Of a stretch of 27,269 nt of DNA, positions 1 through 7,722 are shown one piece after another. The notes beneath the pieces were generated by a model. That model did not search any database and was not told the DNA's origin. It saw only the letters and a program-made list of their open reading frames with translations. This DNA comes from Candidatus Thorarchaeota archaeon (GTDB lineage: Archaea; Asgardarchaeota; Thorarchaeia; Thorarchaeales; Thorarchaeaceae): contig DAOWNS010000002.1 of assembly GCA_030642465.1 (NCBI GenBank), forward strand, positions 1 through 27,269, given 5' to 3'. How positions within the stretch are numbered: the stretch's first letter is position 1; every line of letters starts with the position of its first letter. A program made the translations under genes and the position numbers.

Positions 1-323
1 ACCTCCTTGAAGCCGGCAGTGATGATCACAAGTGCCGTCACACCTTTCTTGCCACATTCTTCCACCACAGGAAGCACGAATCTGGCAGGGATTACAATGA
101 CAGCAACATCCACACGTCCAGCAATGTTACTTACAGACCTGTAGACTTTAAGTCCGAGAATTTTCTCGGATTTTGGATTAACGGGGTATATTCTGCCCTC
201 GTAGCCGCTATCAATGATGTTGCGCACAACCGAGTTGCCGAGCTTTCCTTTCGTGGATGATGCGCCAATTACTGCGATAGATTTGGGATTAAACAGCGTT
301 TCAATGGCTTTCTGTCGGTCCAC
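1..323 (-). CDS. ADP-forming acyl-CoA/acetyl-CoA synthetase, CoA-binding domain (partial at left edge)
   Basis: My translation of the minus strand from a GTG at 323 gives about 107 residues and runs off the left edge. It opens with a Rossmann-type CoA-binding start: FNPKSIAVIGASSTKGKLGN at about residues 11-30, then YPVNPKSEKILGLKVYRSV and a VDVAVIVIPA strand. These are the hallmarks of the alpha/CoA-binding domain of ADP-forming acetate-CoA ligases, which make ATP from acyl-CoA in archaea. The active-site histidine and the ATP-grasp part would lie outside the window. Start choice: GTG is preceded by AGGAGAGG about 17 bases upstream, which is rather far, so the exact start is uncertain. The gene diverges from the ribbon-helix-helix gene at 470. 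A succinyl-CoA synthetase alpha-like protein is the alternative reading. Confidence 0.85.
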   Translation of the reverse strand, partial: MDRQKAIETLFNPKSIAVIGASSTKGKLGNSVVRNIIDSGYEGRIYPVNPKSEKILGLKVYRSVSNIAGRVDVAVIVIPARFVLPVVEECGKKGVTALVIITAGFKE

Positions 324-469
324 GGTCAGGCGATCCCTCTCCTGCTGGTGATTGTTCTTGTGTGCTAAATGAAAGGGATATAACTCCTGCCTTACGAACC
401 AAGAAGTTCCGGTCCATTCTGACCCTCGACCTAGTATTACTTACAATGATATTCAGGTATGACCCTGAC

Positions 470-631
470 ATGACTCAGGTGATACCCATCAAATTAGTAA
501 CCCTTCACGTTCCCGAAACTTATGTAGATGGTTTGGAGAAGCTCGTTCAAAGCAATCTCTACCCGAACAGATCCGAAGCAATCAGAATTGCTATCCGCGA
601 TCTGTTGAAGCGTGAGCTGTGGGGCACATAG
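470..631 (+). CDS. Small CopG-type ribbon-helix-helix DNA-binding protein
   Basis: A 53-residue protein starting at ATG 470. It has the ribbon-helix-helix layout: a short beta strand (KLVTLHVPETYVDGL), a turn, then helix 1 (VDGLEKLVQSNLY) and helix 2 (NRSEAIRIAIRDLLKREL). The N(R)SEAIR motif at the second helix is typical of archaeal CopG/NikR-like N-terminal regulators. Proteins of this type bind DNA as dimers through the strand. The frame stays open upstream to 362, but those residues do not look like the family and the ATG at 470 sits exactly where the strand should begin. No separate ligand-binding domain is present, so it is a minimal repressor or an antitoxin-like protein, although no toxin partner is next to it. 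It diverges from the acyl-CoA synthetase gene, whose promoter it may control. Confidence 0.8.
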   Translation: MTQVIPIKLVTLHVPETYVDGLEKLVQSNLYPNRSEAIRIAIRDLLKRELWGT

Positions 632-872
632 AGCACCTCACGGCTCCTTCCCTCCTTTTGGCATGCTAAATTTCATTGACTACATCCAGCCCAGATTATG
701 CAGTAGCAGGTTGTGGATGCCGTAAAACCGGCTAACAGTGAATTCACTTCTTCTGGACTATGTTTCTTGAGCTCAGAAGGTTCGTTTGTGCAAGAAAGCT
801 TCATATCGATTGAAAGCAGAAATCGGAATATCGGACCGGGAGTGTGCTACTATAAGGCCAAAGGTGTCTGAA

Positions 873-1832
873 ATGAAACTGGGCTCATCAGCTCTAGCAG
901 GAGCCAGCAGTGGTTCATCGCGCCTCGTTAAGGGTTGCCCATGTTACAGGGAATTCGGCGATGAGAAGGTCTGCCTGAACAACGATGACGTGCTGCCCAT
1001 CATCTCGATATCAGTTGACCCATCGTTCTTCGCCGAGTCAAAGTCGCCGGAAGAACTTCTCAAGTTCAAGAGTAGTAGGAATGACATGTGTTACCTGTTG
1101 GTTTTCCTCGACGAAACAGACGATAAGGTGTATTGTGTCAGTCAAGGCCAGCGAATACGAATCAACAAATGTGATGTGAAATCCTCTGATGTTCTTGATG
1201 CATTGCAGTTCGTCACATCAACAGAACAGTCTAGTGACGGCGTCGTATGTTCTGATTGTCTTTACAAATATCTGATAATGAATACTGAAGTCTTCGCGGA
1301 TCGGCTCAATGAAACTGAACGGGGAGAAATAATCGCAGCGTATGTGAAAAACCTGGCCGTGAAGATGGCCATGGATCTCGAGGAAACAGCTGAAGAAGCT
1401 GTGCTGGATGAGGGAGTGGATCCCATTGAGCTTGTTGAGAACCACATTAGGGACCTCATGAAGCAACGGAGTGAATGGGCGTCACGAATAGATGACATGA
1501 AGAAGGAGGGAGCCAGCGAAGAGCTCATCGAGCTTATGGAACATTACAAGCTCCTCGCAAGACTCGAAACTGTATTTCTCTTTCAGGTGATAACTCTAAG
1601 CCAAGCTCCGGATCAAGTCGTTTCTCTGGGAATCCTGAAGTTCATGGTCGAGGTTGCTGGGAGAGTGGTACGCCTAAACAACGAAATCCGCGAAAAGTCA
1701 CATACGGTAGTTGAAACAGACGGAATTCCAGAACAGGTGCAGCAGCTATTTGAAATTCACTCTGATAAGCGGAAGCGTACTGAGCATCGATTTAGCAATC
1801 TTCTCAGAGCCCTCAGCCAGATTCGAACATAG
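873..1832 (+). CDS. Uncharacterised Cys-rich/helical protein, paralogue A of a tandem pair
   Basis: A 319-residue protein that I do not recognise. The N-terminal 135 residues carry cysteines at about 22, 24, 34, 73, 88, 126 and 129 (GCPC, VC, MCY, YC, CSDC), all shared with the next gene, which suggests one or two metal-binding or disulfide sites. Residues 140-319 are predicted mostly helical with charged stretches. There is no signal peptide or membrane segment. I chose ATG 873 because it aligns with the start of the paralogue (MKLGSSALAG against MELCIVTIGG) and has AAGGTG 9 bases upstream. An upstream TTG at 786 adds 29 residues with no counterpart. The product is probably cytosolic. It lies 79 bases before its paralogue, with a T-rich tract between them. 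Confidence 0.8.
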   Translation: MKLGSSALAGASSGSSRLVKGCPCYREFGDEKVCLNNDDVLPIISISVDPSFFAESKSPEELLKFKSSRNDMCYLLVFLDETDDKVYCVSQGQRIRINKCDVKSSDVLDALQFVTSTEQSSDGVVCSDCLYKYLIMNTEVFADRLNETERGEIIAAYVKNLAVKMAMDLEETAEEAVLDEGVDPIELVENHIRDLMKQRSEWASRIDDMKKEGASEELIELMEHYKLLARLETVFLFQVITLSQAPDQVVSLGILKFMVEVAGRVVRLNNEIREKSHTVVETDGIPEQVQQLFEIHSDKRKRTEHRFSNLLRALSQIRT

Positions 1833-1854
1833 CACGGCAAATCCTATAACATGA

Positions 1855-1872
1855 CTTTGCTTTCTTTTTTCT
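1855..1872 (+). terminator. T-rich tract between the tandem paralogues
   Basis: The sequence from 1855 is strongly T-rich, including a six-T run, and starts about 22 bases after the stop of the first paralogue. Archaeal RNA polymerase often releases at U-rich runs without a hairpin, so this is a plausible termination site that would separate the two paralogues into distinct units. No hairpin is evident. It could equally be part of the promoter region of the second gene. Confidence 0.35.
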
Positions 1873-1911
1873 ACTAACTACTTGAAATCGTGGAATAAGC
1901 AGAATCACAAC

Positions 1912-2901
1912 ATGGAGCTGTGTATAGTGACGATTGGTGGAAGCCAAGAGAGTGATCGCCAAGGCACAATTAGACTGATCAGGGGATGCCCCTGCTTCAA
2001 GGTTTTTGGCGATGAAAAGCTCTGTGTGAATGACGATTCAGTTCTAGAAGTAGATGTCATCGATGTAGACGTTTCCTTGTTTGGACTTGCACGCTCCAAG
2101 GAAGACATGGACGAAGAACGAAGTGAAGATAATAGTATTTGCTATGCTTCGGTGTACATTGATGAGATTACAAATCGAGTGTATTGCATATCGCAAGGAT
2201 GGGTTCTCCGTATTCATGGCAGGGATGTTCCTGCTAGTGACATAGAGGATGCTCTTCAGTTCATGTCCACGAAGGATTTGACCGCAAGTATGGAAATATG
2301 TAGTGATTGTCTATACAAATTCATACTGACGCTAAGTGATACATTTGCCGACACCATGACTAAGCAGGAGAAGGCAGACGAGATCAAGAGGTATGTCGAC
2401 AAATTCTCGCTGATGATTGCCGTCAAGCACAGCAATATGGACGAGATGATGAAATCCATTGGTAGTGAGGATGACATCGAGGAAGGTGTTGACTCCTTCG
2501 CTTTTTTGCGGAGCTATCTTGTGCAGCTCCTAGAGCAGCAAGATTATTGGTTGAATATTCACCATGAACTCAACAATGAAAAAGCTGATGATTGGCTAAT
2601 CGAGTTGGCGCAGATGAGAGAGCTTCTAGCCAGAATGGAATTCCAGTTTTACAGCCAAACCCTGCAACTCACAGACATCGCAGACTTCAACCTCCTGATT
2701 AAGATGCTACAATTCATCCTGAAGACCTCAGATGAAATACTGATATTGAACGAGCGTATCCATACTGAGATTCGGTCCAAGCGCTTTGTGGACCTAGTGA
2801 AGGATGATGAGAGATTTAAGCATCTTGAGGCATACGGGGAGAAAAGCCGGACCGTAGAGCATAACTTCAGCAACATCCTGCAGATCCTTAGCCGGCTCTA
2901 G
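1912..2901 (+). CDS. Uncharacterised Cys-rich/helical protein, paralogue B of a tandem pair
   Basis: A 329-residue protein homologous along its whole length to the preceding gene. Shared blocks are RGCPCFKVFGDEKLC at about 25-38, ICYASVYIDE near 77, VYCISQGWVLRI near 91, DALQFMST near 114, and ICSDCLYKFIL at 129-139. The C-terminal ends also match (VEHNFSNIL against TEHRFSNLL). All seven cysteines of the N-terminal domain are kept, while the helical second half has diverged more. This argues that the cysteine domain does the conserved job, for example metal binding, and that the helical half tunes partner choice. ATG 1912 matches the paralogue's start; a TTG at 1882 is an alternative. The gene converges on the epimerase gene, with 26 bases between stops. 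Confidence 0.8.
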   Translation: MELCIVTIGGSQESDRQGTIRLIRGCPCFKVFGDEKLCVNDDSVLEVDVIDVDVSLFGLARSKEDMDEERSEDNSICYASVYIDEITNRVYCISQGWVLRIHGRDVPASDIEDALQFMSTKDLTASMEICSDCLYKFILTLSDTFADTMTKQEKADEIKRYVDKFSLMIAVKHSNMDEMMKSIGSEDDIEEGVDSFAFLRSYLVQLLEQQDYWLNIHHELNNEKADDWLIELAQMRELLARMEFQFYSQTLQLTDIADFNLLIKMLQFILKTSDEILILNERIHTEIRSKRFVDLVKDDERFKHLEAYGEKSRTVEHNFSNILQILSRL

Positions 2902-2927
2902 GCTCTTGAATTCTGATTTTTGAACAG

Positions 2928-3878
2928 TTATTCGACAGGTCCAAACTTTTTGACAAGCCATTGTACACAACGGCCAATTGCCTTGCTTATTGACACGCGG
3001 GGTTGCCACCCAAGGGATATCAGCAGACTTGTATCAATGTCTGTACAGGCTATGTCACCAGGCCATCCTCGCTCGCCTCCAGCGTATTCAATTTGTGTAT
3101 CGAGAAGGCCAAGTTCAGCAATCACAATCTGAGCGATTCGAGAAACCTTGAGTCTCTCGCCAGATGCAACGTTTACCGGATTGAATCCGCTTTGCAGGTT
3201 TGTTGCCAGAAGAATAGCCGCTTCGACTGCGTCTGTCACATATAGGTAGGATTTCTCTTGTTCCCCATTCCCAAGAACATCAAGAATTGTGGAATCCCGT
3301 TTGAGACTCCTGTAGAAGTCGTAGATTACTCCGTGAACGAGCCTGGACCCAATGACATTCGCGAGTCTGAGGCTGATTGACGTGAAATCGTAGAGCGTAG
3401 AGTAGGATGAGAGATACATCTCAATGGCACCCTTGGCGGCTCCATAGTTGCTTATCGGCCGGAATGCAGTACTCTCAGGAGTGGGTAGCACTTCCGTTTC
3501 ACCGTAGACAGTGCCGCCAGAAGAGGCGAAGACCACACGATTGACATCAGATTTGCGCATGACTTCGAGTAGCTTCATGGTTCCGACCACATTAACTTCG
3601 AAATCCCAATATGGAAGCTCTGTGCTGAGTCGAACATCCGGTTGTGCGGCGAAATGATAGACCGTGTGGACACCCTCGATGGCTGCTTTGACGACTGTTT
3701 CTGACGATATTCGTCCCTCAATGAACGTGAAGCGCTTGTTATCAACATGAACAGCAAGATTGTCCATTGAACCGGTTGAAAGATCATCTAACACAACCAC
3801 CTCATGCGTGTCAATCAACCTGTCAACAAGGTGGCTACCCAAGAAGCCAGCCCCACCAGTAATGAGCACCCGGTTCAA
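2928..3878 (-). CDS. NAD-dependent sugar-nucleotide epimerase/dehydratase (GalE-like extended SDR)
   Basis: A 316-residue extended short-chain dehydrogenase. The nucleotide-binding motif GGAGFLG is at residues 8-14, followed by an acidic DD at 31-32 that prefers NAD. HFAAQPDVR is near 75, and the catalytic pair YGAAK has Tyr145 and Lys149. VNVVGT and FASSGGTVYGE are family blocks. Members interconvert or dehydrate nucleotide sugars such as UDP-glucose or UDP-glucuronate for surface glycans. The exact substrate cannot be read from sequence. The start is TTG 3878, with an AGGA-type ribosome site about 10 bases upstream and the nucleotide-binding strand beginning at once. It is the last gene of a leftward group with the YkgJ-like protein (50 bases upstream) and the aminotransferase. 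Confidence 0.9.
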   Translation of the reverse strand: MNRVLITGGAGFLGSHLVDRLIDTHEVVVLDDLSTGSMDNLAVHVDNKRFTFIEGRISSETVVKAAIEGVHTVYHFAAQPDVRLSTELPYWDFEVNVVGTMKLLEVMRKSDVNRVVFASSGGTVYGETEVLPTPESTAFRPISNYGAAKGAIEMYLSSYSTLYDFTSISLRLANVIGSRLVHGVIYDFYRSLKRDSTILDVLGNGEQEKSYLYVTDAVEAAILLATNLQSGFNPVNVASGERLKVSRIAQIVIAELGLLDTQIEYAGGERGWPGDIACTDIDTSLLISLGWQPRVSISKAIGRCVQWLVKKFGPVE

Positions 3879-3928
3879 TTCTCTTCAATCCTGCTGGCGC
3901 ACACGACTGGGCGGTTTCATAAGTGTTG

Positions 3929-4534
3929 CTAGACGGAGAAGCGAACATCAGAGAGAATCGCCTCAAGGAAACCAATTGCGGTGGGTTCAGCGGTGGTTTC
4001 ATTCCAGGTTTCTGCAAACTCTCGATATATGGCTAAATCCTCAAGCGCTTCTATGCACATCTCAACTAATTCCTGCTCTGTGACTTCGCTGCCCTTGCCG
4101 ATTCCAGGACAGATGTCCTTCATCGAGCTGAAACCCCACTTTGCGATTCCAGCCACATCACGGAATACAAATGGGAAGGTCCTACAAACGAATGGTCGAA
4201 TCGGATGTATCATGCACTGGTTGTCCTTGAGAAAGATACAGTCACCGGACTCCATCTTCCGCAGCGCCATGTAAGCCTTGCCAGATTCGGTCTTCAATAG
4301 CGGAGTATCACGCAGACCCTTTGGGGTGTTTCCGTTTTCTGGAAGAACATAGAAGTCCAGGGCACGCAATAGATCTGAAGCTGTCATCCCTAGTGTCGAA
4401 GAGAAACGGGCTACATCCCTGCCAGTTACAGTGACAATCAGCTCCTTCTGCCTGCAGCATTCGCCGCACTTGATACATTCAAAGCGCACAAGATTCTCGC
4501 CACTCTCTTGCGTTTCATGGTTCTTCTCAGACAC
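3929..4534 (-). CDS. YkgJ-family CxxCxxCC metal-cluster protein
   Basis: A 201-residue protein with the YkgJ signature CIKCGECC (Cys20, 23, 26, 27), followed by later ligands Cys99, Cys107 and the block HPIRPFVCRTFPF (His110, Cys117). The family is thought to bind a zinc or iron-sulfur centre. Its biochemical role is unsettled; some members act with flagellar N-methylation and others near iron-sulfur enzymes. The C-terminal third is helical. The start is GTG 4534, only 13 bases after the aminotransferase stop, so the two are very likely co-transcribed. An alternative description is Fe-S oxidoreductase-like protein, but no radical SAM motif is present. Confidence 0.85.
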   Translation of the reverse strand: MSEKNHETQESGENLVRFECIKCGECCRQKELIVTVTGRDVARFSSTLGMTASDLLRALDFYVLPENGNTPKGLRDTPLLKTESGKAYMALRKMESGDCIFLKDNQCMIHPIRPFVCRTFPFVFRDVAGIAKWGFSSMKDICPGIGKGSEVTEQELVEMCIEALEDLAIYREFAETWNETTAEPTAIGFLEAILSDVRFSV

Positions 4535-4547
4535 TGCAGGTCACTGC

Positions 4548-5714
4548 CTACTTCAATGAGGGCAAGTACTCTTTGAGCTTAGTGATGCCTTCCTGAATAT
4601 CGGACATTGAAGCTGAGTATGAGAATCTAAGATGTGAGTCGTACGCGTTCCCAAATGCAACCCCCGGGGTCCCTACAACACCAACCTTCTTCAGAAGTAA
4701 TTCGGCAAGGGTCGAACTGCTAAGGTTGTATTCACTGAAATCGGGAAACACGTAGAAGGCTCCTTTCGGGGAAATGCAACTAACTCCGTCCATATTCAAG
4801 AACAACTGTGTGATGACATCTCGGCGCTTTTGATATGCAATCCTCATCTTTTCGATTGAGGTTTGGTCCCCTTTTAGAGCTTCTACAGCAGCTATCTGCG
4901 AAAAATCTGCAGCACAAGAGGTCGTGTTCTGCTGTATTCGGATCATGTTGTCTATCGTCTTCGGATTACCTATAGCATAGCCCAACCGCCATCCAGTCAT
5001 CGCGTATGATTTTGAGAACCCGTTGATAATCAGGCTCCGCTTCATGTTTGGGTCGACGTCAAGCATAGATGCCTGACGGAAGCCATCATAGACCAGTGAC
5101 TCGTAGATTTCATCGCTGAAAACTACAAAGTCATGATCGCAGGCTAGATCATAAATAATTTTGAGGTGCTCCTTTGTCAACACCCCGCCTGTTGGATTCG
5201 ACGGACTGTTGATGATCAGTGCAGTTACTGTTCTCGTCATGGCGCTCTTGAGAGCCTCTTCATCAAGCTGGAAGTCCGGACTCATTGAAACATCTACGGG
5301 TTTAGCTCCAACCATGCGTATCATAACGCGGTAGGTTGGCCAAGCAGGCGATAGACATAGAACCTCATCGCCACTATCGATGGCGGCCATGATTCCGCTG
5401 AACAGAGCCAGTTTGGCTCCGGGTGTAACAATAACATTCTTTTGGCCATCGATTTTGATGTTTCGCTGATTGTAGTAATCGGCTATGGCGTCGAGAAGCG
5501 GAGGAGCTCCGCGAGAAGAAACATACTTGGTGTGCCCTTCGTTGAGTGCCTTTATTCCTGCGTCCACCACATTCGCAGGAGTGGGAAAGTCGGGCTCCCC
5601 CACCTCTAAGTGGTAAATCTTGTGGCCCTTAGCTTCGCGTTTTTTTGCGAGTTCAAACATCCTTAAGGTGCCAGAAGCAGGAATGCGTTCCATAATGTGT
5701 GAAGTCCAATCCAA
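4548..5714 (-). CDS. Class I/II PLP-dependent aminotransferase (AspC family)
   Basis: A 388-residue fold-type I aminotransferase, normal length for the family. Landmarks: LEVGEPDFPTP at 36-46, YVSSRGAPPLL near 64-74, NSPSNPTGG at 169-177, DEIYE at 201-205, PLP-lysine Lys235 in FSKSYAMTGWRLGY, and a C-terminal Arg in HLRFSYS that binds the substrate carboxylate. It most resembles archaeal aspartate or aromatic aminotransferases; substrate range is not predictable. TTG 5714 is well supported by GGTGA six bases upstream; an in-frame ATG lies seven codons later. It heads a leftward unit with the YkgJ-like and epimerase genes. A promoter is expected in the 75 bases before it, where the sequence is AT-rich (around 5764-5795). 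Confidence 0.92.
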   Translation of the reverse strand: MDWTSHIMERIPASGTLRMFELAKKREAKGHKIYHLEVGEPDFPTPANVVDAGIKALNEGHTKYVSSRGAPPLLDAIADYYNQRNIKIDGQKNVIVTPGAKLALFSGIMAAIDSGDEVLCLSPAWPTYRVMIRMVGAKPVDVSMSPDFQLDEEALKSAMTRTVTALIINSPSNPTGGVLTKEHLKIIYDLACDHDFVVFSDEIYESLVYDGFRQASMLDVDPNMKRSLIINGFSKSYAMTGWRLGYAIGNPKTIDNMIRIQQNTTSCAADFSQIAAVEALKGDQTSIEKMRIAYQKRRDVITQLFLNMDGVSCISPKGAFYVFPDFSEYNLSSSTLAELLLKKVGVVGTPGVAFGNAYDSHLRFSYSASMSDIQEGITKLKEYLPSLK

Positions 5715-5789
5715 TTCAGTTCACCATTTTGTTGACGCTGCTAGTTCACAAACCTTGAGAACAATTCTATACTATACAAGGGGATTATA

Positions 5790-6632
5790 TTATTTCCGGG
5801 GAGGGAGTTGATCTTTCAAGATGTCCAAGATTTTCTGTTTCTGATACTCAGTTCCACGAACCATAATTCGATCGATTAGCGCTTCTCCCAGACCCAACTC
5901 ATATGCCTTGACTATGTAGGGAACTTCGAAAGGATCTATCCCCACAAGGTCACAGCAGAAGGTATCAACTGCGACAGGGTCTGTGCCTACAACAACACCT
6001 CCAACCTTGGCAACCTGTCCCGTTTCTCGCTGCCCTACTGCAATCTCTGTCAAATCAACAACTGTCAAATCTGGCCTGAAAGCCTGAAGAAGATCGACCA
6101 GAGCATCATCGATGCGGTCGTGATAGATCGACTTGTCAACCTCAGGCAGCAGTCCAAAGAGATTCTTCATACTGGCTCCAATGACTGTAACTCCAGGATT
6201 GACTTTCAGTGTTGCCGCATTGATTAGCATGCGAGACCCGGTCAGCAGAGTGGGCATGGGTTTGGTCTCAAATAGATGCCCAGCCATTTTCACAGGAGCC
6301 AAATCCGATTTTGAGAGGTTGACCAGGGTTGTTGTCTTTCCTTCAAGTGCATGAAATGAGGATTGCTGAAATGCATCTTCTGCGCTTCTGAGAGGATTGT
6401 CACTCTCCACGACTAGCACAGGGGCGAGAAACTTGAACAGACTGATAAGAGCACCAACTAGGTCTGAACTTGTGTTTCCTGCGAAATGAGGATTATAGAT
6501 GGATGGCTTGATTATCACGCGGTCTATTGCGCCTTTCGGAGTGGGAGGAGCAAGGAGCTTGGAGAGAGCCTCTGAGAGGGATTCTCGTGGAGTCCTGCGT
6601 ATGGCTACTGCAACCTCTGATGAGTAGTTCAT
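5790..6632 (-). CDS. DUF362 family protein
   Basis: A 280-residue DUF362 protein. Family blocks are IIKPSIYNP (40-48), SMKNLFGLLP (154-163), the DRIDDALVDLL segment near 172-182, and GTDPVAVDTF (216-225). DUF362 proteins often carry or accompany ferredoxin domains; this one is the short form with no 4Fe-4S motif, and the only close cysteines are the CC pair at 226-227. Its reaction is not established. ATG 6632 has no ribosome site, but a TATA-like CTTAAAG sits about 26 bases upstream of the likely first nucleotide, so the message is probably leaderless. It diverges from the E1-like gene and shares that core promoter. Confidence 0.85.
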   Translation of the reverse strand: MNYSSEVAVAIRRTPRESLSEALSKLLAPPTPKGAIDRVIIKPSIYNPHFAGNTSSDLVGALISLFKFLAPVLVVESDNPLRSAEDAFQQSSFHALEGKTTTLVNLSKSDLAPVKMAGHLFETKPMPTLLTGSRMLINAATLKVNPGVTVIGASMKNLFGLLPEVDKSIYHDRIDDALVDLLQAFRPDLTVVDLTEIAVGQRETGQVAKVGGVVVGTDPVAVDTFCCDLVGIDPFEVPYIVKAYELGLGEALIDRIMVRGTEYQKQKILDILKDQLPPRK

Positions 6633-6657
6633 GCCAAGATTGGGCTTGTGTCCAAGG

Positions 6658-6664
6658 CTTTAAG
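6658..6664. promoter_or_regulatory. Near-palindromic TATA-like core promoter shared by the DUF362 and E1-like genes
   Basis: CTTTAAG lies midway between the divergent starts at 6632 and 6693. Read rightward, the first nucleotide expected about 26 bases downstream is near 6687, six bases before ATG 6693. Read leftward, it is near 6635, three bases before the other ATG. One nearly symmetric element could thus serve both genes with leaderless or near-leaderless transcripts. Inference from spacing only. Confidence 0.45.
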
Positions 6665-6692
6665 TGACTCTAAACCTCTCAGGACCCGTAAA

Positions 6693-7715
6693 ATGAAAAT
6701 TACTCCAGACGAAGCAGAGCGGTATTCGCGGATGCTTGCGCTCCACGATTTCAAAGAAGAAGACATGGAGTCCGTAAAAGGCACGAGGGTGGCGGTTGTC
6801 GGTGCGGGTGGACTTGGATGTCCGGCATTAAGGCTTCTAACTGCCATTGGCTTTGGTGTCATACGAATCGTGGACAGAGATGTAGTCGAACTATCCAATA
6901 TTCAACGACAGACCATTTACAACACACAGGATATTGGAAAACCGAAGGCAGATATCGCGGCAGAAAACCTCGCGCTCTTGAACCCACACGTCAACTTCGA
7001 GCCCCTATGTATATCGATAGAGGGGAGCAATGCAAATGATATCCTGAAGGGCTGTGATATTATCGTTGATGGACTCGATTCGTTTCACTCCCGTCGTGCC
7101 GTGAACAAAGCCAGCCAATCGTTGGGCATCCCATACGTGTTTGCTGGAGCGGTAGAATACTACGCGAACTTGACAACGTTTGTACCAGGGGAAACAGGTT
7201 GCTTCTCATGCATTATGGGAAACGTGGAAGATAATCCGGAGAACAGCTGTGAAAAGATTGGGGTTACGCCTACGCTCCTCTCAATTGCTGCCGCAATCGA
7301 GGTGAGAGAAGCTGTCCTCTTGGCAACTGGGAAAGAAGCGCGGTTGAAGAACAGGTTAATGACCGTAGACATCAGCTCGTTGAGTTTCGATTTCTTTGAC
7401 ATCGCACGTGCTGAGAACTGCCCGACATGCTCAGTGAATCAAGTAGACAACATGGTTGTTCAAGATGGGCCGATTGTGACGGCTCTATGTTCGGGGACCT
7501 TCAACGTTTCTCCCATGAAGATCCTTCATCTCGACTTGAAATCAATCGAGAGTTTACTAACGAAAAAGTACAAGGTGGTTAGACAAGAGAAATTTCTGCT
7601 GATTGAAACTAGTAATGCAGAGAAAGTCACATTGTCAACTACGGGCACAGCAACCATTAGAGGTGTGGAAACACCGGAGGACGCCCTTTCGGTCTATCAG
7701 GACATTCTCCAGTAG
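6693..7715 (+). CDS. ThiF/MoeB/HesA-family E1-like adenylyltransferase
   Basis: A 341-residue E1-like enzyme. The ATP-binding loop VVGAGGLGCP is at 35-44, the DRD motif at 61-63, SNIQRQTIY at 68-76, Lys85 in GKPKAD, and IVDGLDS at 124-130. Zinc ligands are CFSC (170-173) and CPTC (243-246), with a candidate catalytic Cys186 before the GVTPTLLSIAAAIEVREAV helix. A C-terminal domain from about 262 (ALCSGTFNVSPM, FLLIET, TATIRGVETPEDALSVY) matches the extra module seen in many prokaryotic MoeB/ThiF proteins. Such enzymes adenylate the C-terminal glycine of ThiS/MoaD/SAMP-type proteins for sulfur transfer or protein tagging. ATG 6693 has AGGA nearby and the leaderless-compatible TATA; a GTG at 6648 is less likely. 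No ubiquitin-like partner is in the window. Confidence 0.92.
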   Translation: MKITPDEAERYSRMLALHDFKEEDMESVKGTRVAVVGAGGLGCPALRLLTAIGFGVIRIVDRDVVELSNIQRQTIYNTQDIGKPKADIAAENLALLNPHVNFEPLCISIEGSNANDILKGCDIIVDGLDSFHSRRAVNKASQSLGIPYVFAGAVEYYANLTTFVPGETGCFSCIMGNVEDNPENSCEKIGVTPTLLSIAAAIEVREAVLLATGKEARLKNRLMTVDISSLSFDFFDIARAENCPTCSVNQVDNMVVQDGPIVTALCSGTFNVSPMKILHLDLKSIESLLTKKYKVVRQEKFLLIETSNAEKVTLSTTGTATIRGVETPEDALSVYQDILQ

Positions 7716-7722
7716 CATGCTT

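Noticed and set aside
632..872. Possible small RNA or tRNA in the 241-base gap before the tandem paralogues.
   Set aside because: I could not find a cloverleaf, a C/D box pair or a strong hairpin. The stretch looks like plain intergenic sequence.
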